A stretch of DNA of 64,000 nucleotides, taken from the NCBI GenBank assembly GCA_963971305.1, contig OZ020317.1, positions 19,610,001 to 19,674,000 of the forward strand, read 5' to 3'. The stretch is from Arcuatula senhousia (lineage: Eukaryota > Mollusca > Bivalvia > Mytilida > Mytilidae). Numbering within the stretch: the stretch's first letter is position 1; each line of letters starts with the position of its first letter. The translations under genes and the position numbers were made by a program. Of this stretch, positions 1 to 9,208 are shown piece after piece. The notes beneath the pieces are model-generated. The model did not search any database and was not told the DNA's origin. It saw only the letters and a program-made list of their open reading frames with translations.

Positions 1-99
1 ACTTTTTTATTCTGTTTCCAGTTTTTGAAAATAAACGTTATTCATGTTTCATCATAGTACGTCTTGTTAATAATTATTAATTGTTTCATAATGTAAAAG

Positions 100-300
100 A
101 AAGAATCAGAGGTACCAATGGGACATTCGAATGTCAAAAGTTCGAAAGGGCAAAGACGAAACAAGTTTACATGAACGAGACCAACGTGAAGAAACCGACA
201 ACACGAAAACACAAAACTACAAAAACATTAGTAACCAACAACGCGAACTCAAGTCGTAACGAGAATAAGAAACCAGGTGCTATGGAAGAGTAAACAGTTT
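100..300 (-). repeat. Reverse-transcriptase element 3' tail fragment
   Basis: The plus strand reads GGTACCAATGG, then TGTCAAAAG, CGAAAGGGC, CAACGCGAACTCAAGTCGT and GGAAGAGTAA. The same ordered blocks follow reverse-transcriptase coding remnants at 1277-1836. It is therefore the 3' region of that retroelement family, inserted in minus orientation. The small open frame here (81-293) is a by-product. Confidence 0.7.
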
Positions 301-589
301 TCTCTGATGCTCGAAAACTGTGATAATAGTACAATTTCTGAGACACATTTTGTACATGAGATTTTGAACATTACAGATTCGGGTACAAGAGCCAGTTAAA
401 TGTTCTTATGTTAATCAAGACAGCTTTATCTGTTCATACACATTTTTTGTCTTTAGCAGATTTCCTAAAATCACTTTTTGAAAACTAGAGGCTCTCATGA
501 GCGCGAATCGCTCACCTGATCACCAACGCTAAAACTTCTAACTCAGTGCGCAACATTGTCTATATGTACATGGTAAATAACATTTAAGG

Positions 590-1244
590 AACTACAGTTG
601 AGCCCAGTTCTAACGTCTCTACTGTCCAGCTCTCCTGGCAGTTCTAGAACTGTTCTAACCCTGGACAGCAGCTGTCATAACCTGTTCTAGGGTAGAACTG
701 CCATAACCTGTTCTAACCCATGACACCTTTAGAGCTATTCTAGGCCCTGACAGCTTAGAACTGTTCTAGGCCCTGACACCTCAGAACTGTTCTAGCCTTG
801 GACAGTTCTGCACCCTGACAGTTCTAAATGACGTCATGCGGTTAAAATAATACTCCTAATTCGAAAAAGCGCATATTTTCGGCATTATTTTTTAATGAAA
901 CTCGATATATCAATTTATTTTTACCAGACAATTTTTAATCTATACTGTTCTGAAATCGTCACAATCAGAACTGTCATGGGGTAGAACTGTCCGAGGCTAG
1001 AACAGTTCTAAGCTGTCAGGGCACAGAACAGGTTAGAACTGTCAAGGCGTATGACAGCTTAGAACTTTCAGGGGTTAGAATAGTTTTGTATTTGTCACGG
1101 GATAGAACTGTCCAGAACTGTTCTATGACAGGACATGGCTTGTCATAAACTGTCCTAGAACTGTCAGCAGAACAAAAATAGAACAGATTCCTGACAGTTC
1201 CGGACAGTTCTAAAGAGATGTTAGAACTGGACCCAACTGTAGTT
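590..1244. mobile_element. Foldback element with arrays of GAACTGTTC-type palindromes
   Basis: The two ends are near-perfect inverted repeats: AACTACAGTTG at 590-600 and its complement at 1234-1244, with about 28 of the first 31 bases paired. Both arms (about 590-840 and 960-1244) are packed with short units such as AGAACTGTTCTAG and GACAGTTCTA. A roughly 120-bp AT-rich spacer with a TGACGTCA-like site joins them. It interrupts the hairpin-ended element at 485-3586. No clear target duplication and no coding capacity are visible. Confidence 0.75.
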
Positions 1245-1276
1245 AGAAAGGAAAATACTCTAAAGATCGATTATAC

Positions 1277-2170
1277 TAAGAAGCAAAGAGGCACCAATGG
1301 GATATTCGAGTGTCAAAATTCCGAAAGGGCTTAAACATAACCGGTAAACCCGAACAACATCAGCACGAGGAAACACAAAATCAACCGAACAAAAATCAAC
1401 AACGCGAACTGAAGTCATAACAAGAGTGAATTCAGATGGTCTGGAAGAGTAAGCGGTTCCTGTCTGCTATAGCACACCCGTCGCGCTGCTAATTTTCAAT
1501 TCAGTTTCTCCAATCCAGTAAAGTGAGACAAAACCAATCTCAATGACAAACCAACATCTGCACTAACCTGAGAGATAAAAATCCCATATTTGTCTAATTT
1601 GCATGGTCTCTACCGTAAAAATTCTTGAGTGAAGACAGCAACCGAGAAGCAACATAACCCTGTGTTAGCAACCTCCACGTCAAACGTAACGCTCTGCTAA
1701 GGAAATAGATGTTATTCCCGTAAGCTCTTTTGTAACGAATCAATTGTGATAGGAACACTCCATAAGCTGGAACGGACGGAATGTTGCTGCACAGGAAGGG
1801 TAAGTTGACGATTGGACGGTTGCAGTCATCACCCACCTTTGTCGTAGAGCTGTGTTAAAGATTTCCTTGAAAAATTATATCGAGATGTAGATCTAATCCA
1901 TTGTGTCCTTTATCTCAAGTTCCCGAGGATATATGACATAGATCTAGAGAAAGTCATCAAATCGAGAATTGTTCAGTGAAAGGAATCATCAATATAACGG
2001 AATGTGAGGTTAAAAGAGAGAGCTAGTCTACGGTCTTTTTTGTCTAGAAGAGATTATAGTCTGCTGCATATGAATGAAAAAACAGCAAGCAAGGTGCACA
2101 TTTAGTGCTTGTTGGAATACCTATTGTTTGCTGAAAATAAAAAAAGTCCACCAAACAGAATAAATATGCT
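1277..2170 (-). pseudogene. Reverse transcriptase C-terminal fragment with 3' tail, inactivated
   Basis: Read on the minus strand, broken frames give FGG, GIPTSTKCAP, FRYIDD (the catalytic YxDD motif), YPRELEIKDT, IVNLPFLCSNIP, YGVFLSQLIRY, FLSRALRLT and FYGRDH in that order. These are the palm-to-C-terminus landmarks of a reverse-transcriptase family common in bivalve and amphioxus genomes. Stops and frameshifts separate the blocks; the longest open piece is 80 codons (1594-1836). The tail from about 1590 down to 1277 is the same sequence that recurs as lone fragments elsewhere. Class (non-LTR or Penelope-like) is not decided. Confidence 0.8.
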
Positions 2171-2564
2171 GTCGAAAAGAAAATTGAGCATGTCAATAGA
2201 TTGTAGATTTATTCTTTTTCTTAGACTCATTAATGACAAAGTATCTCATAGTAATATTTGAAGCTGCGCTTTCCAAAGCTTTCAAAATAAAAATTTCAAA
2301 AAATAAAAATAAGTTGAAAACAGTAAAAGGGAGATAACTCTTATATGGTTGATCTGACAATTTTGATCCTGATATGACTTTTGTAGATCTCATCTCAATG
2401 AGCTAAAAAAATTTTCAATTATCACTTTTCCTCTAGCTTTTATGAATTTTAAGATAAAGTTCAAAAGCTTTTAATCAGTTTTGTAGATCGCAAACATTTT
2501 GTCCAAAGCTAACTTGTCCTCTAGGCCTTACGGTTTTCAAGACAAAGTCCATAAACTTCGCAAA

Positions 2565-2690
2565 TGATCAATTTTGGCCTCGTTGAAGGCTGCTGGCGGT
2601 TGTCCATTGTGGTTTTTCTGAATTGCATGATTATGGGCTGTGTCGCGTACACTTATTCCACATCTCATTATTTTCTAATTGAGGATTAAG
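2565..2690 (+). repeat. Dispersed repeat B copy 1 (CCTCGTTGAAGGCTGC family)
   Basis: It contains CCTCGTTGAAGGCTGCTGG, a GTTGTCCATTGTGGTTT block and GCTGTGTCGCGTACACTTATTCCACATCTCAT-like sequence. Similar copies occur at about 4185, 24130, 33325, 46985 and 59975. It lies inside the hairpin-ended element, so it may be another insertion. Confidence 0.6.
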
Positions 2691-3586
2691 GGCATATAAC
2701 TTCTAAAAGGTTGCTCCATATCTTTTGTAGAGTGTTTGATGCTAAAGATGAAAGGTTGCTCCGGATTTTCTCTTTCACTTATACTTTTTTAAAACAAAGG
2801 CCAAAATCAACGGTTTGACACCCTCTGTTGTATTTTTAGTGACGGAGAGACATGTTTGTTTGTCGCCATGCATACATTTTACAAATTTGGTAGAGATCAT
2901 CCTGAAGACCAAGTGTACAAAAGTTTCTAAACAATTCCTTGAACTGTTTCAGTGGATAAGATTTTTTTTTAAATCGGTACTAATAGAAATAGATTAGTTA
3001 AAGGGAAAAACTTTTAAACAATTGATCTGAAAACCTTGAAATTCTTTTTGTACATATCAGTGAGTTCGACCATTCTGCAATGTTAACTTTTCCTCTAGCA
3101 CTTATCGTTTTTAAGATAAAGTCCAAAAGCTTGCAAAATAGTCAATTCTGACGATTAGAAGGGATATAAGTCTTCTAAGGTGTCTCTAACATTTTCGACT
3201 CAATAGCTATTTTGTTCAGCTTTTTATACTGAAGAAGGAACGTTGCTTCGGATTTTCTTTTTTCTCATATCTTTGTTTCAATACACATTTTTGTACAGCT
3301 TTTGATACTGAAGAAAGGACGTTGCTTCGGATTGTCTTTCTCTTGATCATTTTCAAGCTATAAGCCAAAAACTATGGTCTGAACACCCTAATCTATTTTA
3401 ATAAGGCGAACGTGATCGTTGGTCCTTGTGCAAAAATTCCACTAACTTGGTAGAAGGCATTCTAAAAAACAAATGTTCAAAGTTTAAAAGCAATTTCTGC
3501 AATTGTTTGAGAGAAGATCTTTGAAGACGATGGACGTCTAATGATGAAAAAAGCTCACATGACCCTTAAAGTCAGGTGAGCTAAAA

Positions 3587-5018
3587 GGGCTAAAGAAGTT
3601 TCAATTCTTTCCTTGACCTTAGCTATATAAATGCTGTCTTTTCCACTACAAAATACTAAATATGATGACTTTCTCCATCTCTAATATCCCGAAGGCAAGC
3701 AACTTCAGATAATGAGCATAACAGGTTCTTAGGAGGTCAGTTTCATATCTGGGAATAACATCTTTATGATGACTTCATTATAAATATGTTATTGTCGACT
3801 TGACAGCGTAACTTCTGACAAAAGAAAATGACTACCGCCAGTAACAGCGATTGTCATCAAGAGGGTTTCACTGTGTCTTTTATTTTTTGTTTACTTTTTT
3901 TCAAGGTTCTCTCTTATTTTATATCGATTTAATTTTATGTGTTGTTTTGTGCTATGTTAGAGATAATAACTAGGTGGGATGCCCCCCCCCCAAAAAAAAA
4001 TACTCCCTCCACATTAAATGTGCCTGTCCTAAACCAGGAATCGTCAAAGCTAATGTTTTTAATCGTCGTCTTAATATAAGGTTTGAGGGGGGTCTTACGC
4101 TGACATTTTATGGTCATTGGTTTTGAATCGATTTTAGGGTCATTGGTATTGAATCGAATGCATTATATTCTTATCTAGGGTCAAAGCAAAACGGCGAGCA
4201 GCGACTACTGGTCACGTTCAAGGCTGCCAGTTGTTTTCAATTGTTGATTTTTTATTGCCATTTACATTAAGTAGGTTGCGCAGCGTTCACTTATTCAACA
4301 TCTCATTATCTTCTATTCTAACAAAAGATCTAATAGTCTTCACTCAAATTAACGATAAACATTTTTATGATGTATTAAATAAACAAATACGGAAATTCGA
4401 TTTCTCAGATAAATGCCGATGTTGATTTGTCGTAGAGATTCGGTTAGTCACCCACCTACGCCAGAATTTCATTAAAACAAAATACTATTTCCTATTATGC
4501 ACGATGTTTTATTCTCATTTATGAGCACGACACCTGTCCTACGATTTTTTATTCTGTATTTCACATAAGCTCGTGTTGTTGCAGAATTCAGAGAAATTGT
4601 GTTTAGTGATTCGGCTTTTTGTTTTTGTTTTCCTTATTCGGCACCAACTCTTTTCGAACCTGGATCGCAAGTTCCATATCAGCCGTCATTTCATGCCGAT
4701 TTTACTGGAAAACTTGTAAATATTTTTTGTTGAATGAAAAAGGGGTAACCTGTTATTTTCTCTCCAATCCATGACAAATGGTTGCTTTTTTATTTCTATA
4801 ACCATTGCAAATTTATTAACAAAGAGTTTTATTAATTTTTTATCAATATTCTTGAAATAAATCAATTGGTAAACCCCTACCATTGCTCCCCATATGTTAT
4901 GACGTCAGATTGTTCTTCCGTTGACATTTTGACATGGGTGCTTTTTAACATCCGGAAATTTCCGGAATGGATGAACTCGCGATTTGTCTATTGTAGATAA
5001 TCACATCCTATGCGTTTT
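3587..5018. other. Intergenic stretch with one repeat B copy
   Basis: No gene is recognised. Apart from repeat B at about 4185-4325 and a C10-A9 tract at 3982-4000, the sequence is AT-rich and unassigned; short open frames here lack recognisable motifs. Confidence 0.5.
4185..4325 (+). repeat. Dispersed repeat B copy 2
   Basis: Ordered blocks GGTCAAAGCAAAACG, GAGCAGCGACTACTGG, CAAGGCTGCCAG, and GCGTTCACTTATTCAACATCTCATTATCTTCT-like text match the family at 24130 and 33325, with moderate divergence. Confidence 0.6.
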
Positions 5019-5755
5019 TTAGCTCACCTGACCGGTCATGTGAGCTATTGTCATCGTTAAGCGTCCGTCGTCCGTTAACTTTTCTTAAAACATCTTCTTC
5101 TCTGAAACCACTAATGGGATTGCTTTGAAACTTTGTACACTTTAGGATGTCCTTTACCAAGTTTGTGAAATTTGTGAACGTCAACCTACCAACATGGCCG
5201 CTGTTACTAAAAATAGAACAGGGGGGTCAGACCATAGTTTTTAGCTTATGGCTCAAAAAGTATAAGAGATAGAGAAAATCCGAAGCAACCCTCCTTCTTC
5301 AGCATCAAAAGCTTAACAAAACTCACCATTGTGTCAAAGTTGTGGGATGACTCCTCATAGGAGTTATTTCCCCTTAATCGTGAAAATTGACCATTTGCAC
5401 AGTTTTTGGACTTTATCTTAAAAACCATTAAAGCTAGAGGAATAGTTAGCATTGCAAAATTGTTCAGCTCATTAAGATCTACAAAAAGGATTTCAGGGTC
5501 AAAATTGTCAGATCAACCTTTGAAGAGTTATCCCCCTTTAAGTGTTTTCAATCAATTTTAACTTGTTTGTTGTTGTTTTTTTTTTTCAAATGGAAAGCTT
5601 TATAAACTTTGTATTCTTGATCTTTAACGTGTTTTCTATCCTAACTAGTTTCTTTAATGTTACTAACCAAGTACATGTAGACCATGTTGCACACTAGGTA
5701 AGAGGCTTTAGCATAAGAGATCAGGTGAGCGATTCAGGCTCCTGGGAGCCTCTAG
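5019..5755 (+). mobile_element. Hairpin-ended non-autonomous element, copy 2 (most compact)
   Basis: It starts TTAGCTCACCTGACC, forming a hairpin with GGTCATGTGAGCT. It ends CAGGTGAGCGATTC, then AGGCTCCTGGGAGCCT (a 7-bp stem with a 2-base loop), then CTAG followed by T. The interior includes GTCCGTCGTCCGTTAACTT and AACATGGCCGCTGTTACT, shared with copy 3. Terminal hairpin plus CTAG|T is reminiscent of Helitron 3' ends, but no Helitron 5' TC end or helicase is seen, so the class is open. Confidence 0.7.
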
Positions 5756-6039
5756 TTTAAATTTCATAATCATTAAAATCCTAAGATTATTGTACTTGGT
5801 ATCGCATACTAGTCATCTTAGTTGTTTGTCATCCTTTTTTTACATAGTTGATACTGCCATAATCGTTTTTTATATTCTTTTGAAATAATGGTTTTAGTTT
5901 AATTTTGTCAAATGCATATATATTGAGTTGAAACAAACTATTAGCTTATGTGTGAGCTTCAAGTGAGCGACTTCGGCATTTGTAAATATATATCCTATAA
6001 ATATCTATAATGTGTCATCATGATAGGCAAACTGTTTCC

Positions 6040-6195
6040 AATGTTTAGTTCTAACGAAAGACTAGCATTCCTCCTTGAAACTATTGTCACAAATGGTGTC
6101 AAGAGATCTTCTAGAAGCTGGGAAATGAAATTCTCCCCGACAAGGATCAAACCATGAACTTTTGGATTAGCTGTAGCATCCCCCTTAGATCCACA
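6040..6195 (-). repeat. tRNA-derived SINE fragment
   Basis: The reverse complement reads GTTCATGGTTTGATCCTTG (a B-box-like segment), then TCTTGACACCATTTGTGA, TAGTTTCAAGGAGGAATGCTAG and TCTTTCG, which follow the order of the fuller SINE copies at 18173 and 22732. The 3' half is missing. Confidence 0.65.
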
Positions 6196-6769
6196 AATGA
6201 GAAATGCAAAAGATAAAGATTTGATTATTCGTCTGGAAAATTTGTTGTAATTTTGTTAATTTGTTTACATTCTGTTTTTTTTTCTTTGTTTTTTTAGTAA
6301 TTTTGTGCGCTTTTAAAACTTACCTATTAGTCGTAACACATTTGCAGCAAAGTTTCCGGTGAATGCTTTGAAACTGCGTCCAAATACACTTAAAAAGTTG
6401 AAGTAAAAATACACTAGAAGTCAAAAAGCAAAACAACTTTATATAGTCAGACGGATTTAAAGTGTGGTCTGTGCCTAGGGTGATTAAAATCTTAGTTTGC
6501 GAAAGTCAAATTAGATCACTAAAATATAGTATAAAAATGTTTCATGAAAATCCACGAAGGCCGGGGGTTTAGGAGTTGTAGATACAAAATGGGTACCCGA
6601 ATGCAGTCAAATAGATAAGTCCTAAAATGATTCTGATCAATTTGAAATTCAAAGGTGCACATCTACCTGCTTTTGTTGACTGGAGATGAACATGAGAGGG
6701 TTGGTACACTGAACATAAAATTATGTTGAACTGACACAAGGCTAATCGATAAGGAATGCTTTGACTGCC

Positions 6770-6975
6770 ACTGGAAAAAAAGGAGCACCCGAGTTCACTA
6801 TCGCTTCGACTGGAGTTCGCTTTGTTGATTGATTTTCAGTTATTTTTGTGTTTCCATGTTTTATATGTTGTTTGTTTTTGTCCCGTTCTTGTTGGTGTTT
6901 ACTGGTTTTGTCTCTGCCCTTTCGGAATTTTGACATTCGGATACACCATTGGTTCCTCTACTTCTTTCATAATGA
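6770..6975 (+). repeat. Reverse-transcriptase element 3' tail fragment
   Basis: The blocks GGAGCACCCGAGTTCAC, TCGACTGGAGTTCGC, TTATATGTTGTTTGTTTTTG, CTGCCCTTTCGG and TTTGACATTCGG are the sense orientation of the tail seen after the reverse-transcriptase remnant at 1277-2170. No coding part remains. Confidence 0.65.
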
Positions 6976-7129
6976 TAGGGCTTATTTTTATTTTTCTAGT
7001 TTATTGAATATATAGATTCTGTTTGAATGCATGTTGCTAAAGGAAAAAAATCTGAATTTCTGAAACCTCTCATCAGCAGCTAAAAACCAAAAGTATTTTT
7101 TTGTTAAATGAAAAGTACTCAAAGCTAAA

Positions 7130-7605
7130 CGTTTCGAACAGAAAAGCCAAATTTAGCACCGGGGATATCGACCATGTGCAGAACAAGGAAATTAACTTGT
7201 TTTTTAAAACAATTCAGAATTTAACAATTGGTCGTTTTGATAAAAGAAATTATTAAGAATCTTATGGAAAATTCCTGTCAGTCAAGTCTGAAGATCAGGT
7301 GTGTGATTATCCCCGGGGACCTATGGTCCGCCAGCAGCGGTTATCGGCCCGGCGATTTCAAAATACAAAACCAAAAAGGGTAAATAAACGGTTAATTTGG
7401 TTATGCTGTATAGCGATATTTCAAGGAGTAATCTCTCATCAGCAGCATTGGAATAAAAAAATGGAAGGTCAAAAACCAAAAGTATTGAAAGAAAAGTACT
7501 CAAAGGCAAAAGTTTCGAACAGAAACGCCAAATCCAGCACCGGGGATATCGACCATGTGCAGTACAAGGAAAACAATTTAAAATTTATTGTGTTTGTATT
7601 TTAGT
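7130..7605 (+). repeat. Dispersed repeat C (GATATCGACCATGTGC family), partial plus fuller copy
   Basis: A partial copy (about 7130-7220) and a fuller one (about 7295-7605) share AACAGAAA-GCCAAAT, GCACCGGGGATATCGACC and ATGTGCAG-ACAAGGAA. The fuller copy begins with CCAGCAGCGGTTATC and includes GGTTAATTTGGTTATGCTGT and TTTCAAGGAGTAA-CTCTCATCAGCAGCATT-like text. Other members are at 11775, 19975, 21735, 27365, 30540 and 62600. Open frames of 62-101 codons on both strands here are artefacts of the repeat. Confidence 0.7.
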
Positions 7606-7649
7606 TCTTCGTCGGATTTGACCTACACAAAAAATATTGTAGGCAGCGT

Positions 7650-7985
7650 GACTGCTTACTTATCGAGAGGACGTTAGCTCACTCTGGTTTCGACTTGATT
7701 GCAGTTTTATATGCGTTTTTTTGTAATGTTGTGCATTCCTCCTTTGTTCCTCATGTCTTTTATGCTTACTGATTTTTTCTTGTTTTTTTCCCGGACTTTA
7801 CGGATATTTTAATAGGGCATTGGCACTTCTTATGCTGATTGAGGTTGGATATATATACACGTTAGAGACAATTTGGGAAAGAAGCAGAGGTACCAATGGG
7901 GATTCTGAATGTCAAAAGTCCGAAAAGGCAGAGACAAAGCCAGAAAACACGAAACGGGACAAAAAAACCGACAACATGTAATTCG
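7650..7985. repeat. Two opposed reverse-transcriptase tail fragments
   Basis: A diverged sense tail (about 7650-7830, plus) is followed by an antisense fragment at about 7875-7985 beginning AGCAGAGGTACCAATGGGG. Together they form a loose inverted pair. Confidence 0.5.
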
Positions 7986-8539
7986 GAAAAAAGCTAAAAT
8001 TAATGTTAAATCGACTTTACGAATAATCTAGATATATATCCACTCAAACATCTTTGCCAAATTTTAACCATTCTCTTCTTTATATTTATGATTAGAATGT
8101 TAAACCTCCATCGCTTATTCACTATTTTCTATTAGCAAAAACAGTATTTTTTTAATAATTACAAATAAAAAATTAATTATTTTGTTATAAACAAAATAAG
8201 TTTAACACATTATGCAAATATATGACACTATATAACAAAAAAAATCGTTGCACAAAATAATACTTCTGAATATTTTGTTTTACGTCTGTTTTGATATTAT
8301 TAAAATAATATTTGTTTTTTTTATGAATTCGCGATGTTTCAAATGCTTCGATTCTTAATATACAATTGTTTAAATTAAAACAATAGGCATAAGACATATT
8401 CTGTACAGAAACAAAACGTCTAAACCGACCTCTTCATAAATCGACATCCTGTCTAAACCAAACTCGTTTTGGCGTCTTTTTTATTTCTTTTTATTTTGAA
8501 CTTGTATAATTTGAACACCAGTCCATTTTAAAACACTTT

Positions 8540-8746
8540 GTCGACACCAAATTAGGTGCGGATCTAAATGGGGTTCAAATGTCCTGTGACCCCTTTTCGG
8601 TGAAAAAAAATGGTTGGATTTATTGGAAACTATTGAAGCAATTTGCCCCCCTCATCCAGTGAGTGGGCCCCTCATTTTTAAAAGTGTTTGGATCCGCTAC
8701 TGCAAATGGAGTTCGGTTTAGACAAGTTTTTTTGTAGAAACACAAA
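8540..8746 (-). other. Wnt6: Probable Wnt6 3' UTR start with candidate poly(A) signals
   Basis: The first AATAAA on the minus strand after the stop is at 8624-8619, about 120 bases downstream. Two more lie at 8495-8490 and 8485-8480. The first falls inside a MITE. The real cleavage site cannot be decided from sequence; transcript ends would settle it. Confidence 0.4.
8556..8701 (-). repeat. MITE with GCGGATC ends in the Wnt6 3' UTR
   Basis: A 146-bp element has short inverted ends containing GCGGATC, at 8558-8564 and, inverted, 8691-8697. A diverged copy on the plus strand at about 56682-56810 shares the order GCGGATCCA, a CCCACTGACTGG-like block, ATGCTTCAAT, and a (T/A)TTTTTCCAC-like block. 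It lies about 45 bases after the Wnt6 stop, so it should be transcribed as part of the 3' UTR. No transposase is encoded. Confidence 0.65.
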
Positions 8747-9208
8747 CTATAAACATCTATATTCGGTTTTCTCTCTGGCACACGTTTCACAGTGGACGTC
8801 ACAACACCAAATAAATCTGCACTTACAGTTGTCCCTTACGGTCATTTTATGTGTAGAATAACCCCTATCACAACACATTAAGTCACAACCCCCTACGCCC
8901 ATAGAGTCCGGGATACACTCTCGTCCCTTCGTCCCTAACGAACCAATTTTCCTACTTCTTTTACAAAAAGAAGGGGACTTTTCAGAATACACTAAATCCT
9001 CCTTTGCAGGCGGCTTCAATGTGTCAATCACAGTTTCTAACCTTTTACCATCATTTGAACTTTGAACTTGAATGGCTCCGTCAAACTGTTCTTTTAAGAT
9101 TATGCCAATGTATCTGAAAGTCGGCATTTTGCGCCAACAAGTCTTTAGTGCGCATGAGCCAGAAAGTCCATGACATTTACACTCTGTCCTCATGTTGTAT
9201 TTCACAGT
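8747..9208 (-). CDS. Wnt6: Wnt6 exon 4 (C-terminal domain and stop)
   Basis: This exon of 462 nt codes residues 191-343 and the stop. It begins TVKYNMRTECKCHGLSGSC, which carries the conserved serine (Ser206) that Porcupine modifies with palmitoleate in other Wnts. It continues with KTCWRKMPTFRYIG, LKPPAKEDLVY, FCKRS, GCDLMCCDRG and CKCRFIWCCDVHC and ends YRCL. Sixteen cysteines fit the cysteine-knot-like C-terminal domain whose thumb and finger loops contact Frizzled. The acceptor is TTTTTAG|ACT in phase 0. Confidence 0.98.
   Translation of the reverse strand, partial: TVKYNMRTECKCHGLSGSCALKTCWRKMPTFRYIGIILKEQFDGAIQVQSSNDGKRLETVIDTLKPPAKEDLVYSEKSPSFCKRSRKIGSLGTKGRECIPDSMGVGGCDLMCCDRGYSTHKMTVRDNCKCRFIWCCDVHCETCAREKTEYRCL

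Larger units (their letters stand above)
485..3586 (-). mobile_element. Hairpin-ended non-autonomous element, copy 1, heavily interrupted
   Basis: On the minus strand it starts near 3586 with TTTTAGCTCACCTGAC and a terminal hairpin (AGCTCACCTGAC with GTCATGTGAGCT). It ends at 485 with CAGGTGAGCGATTC, a second hairpin and CTAG followed by T. Matching ends and interior occur at 5019-5755 and 53749-54786. This copy is broken by a foldback element (590-1244), a reverse-transcriptase fragment (about 1277-2170) and a short dispersed repeat (about 2565-2690). Interior sequence on both sides of the foldback aligns to copy 2. No protein is encoded. Confidence 0.7.
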
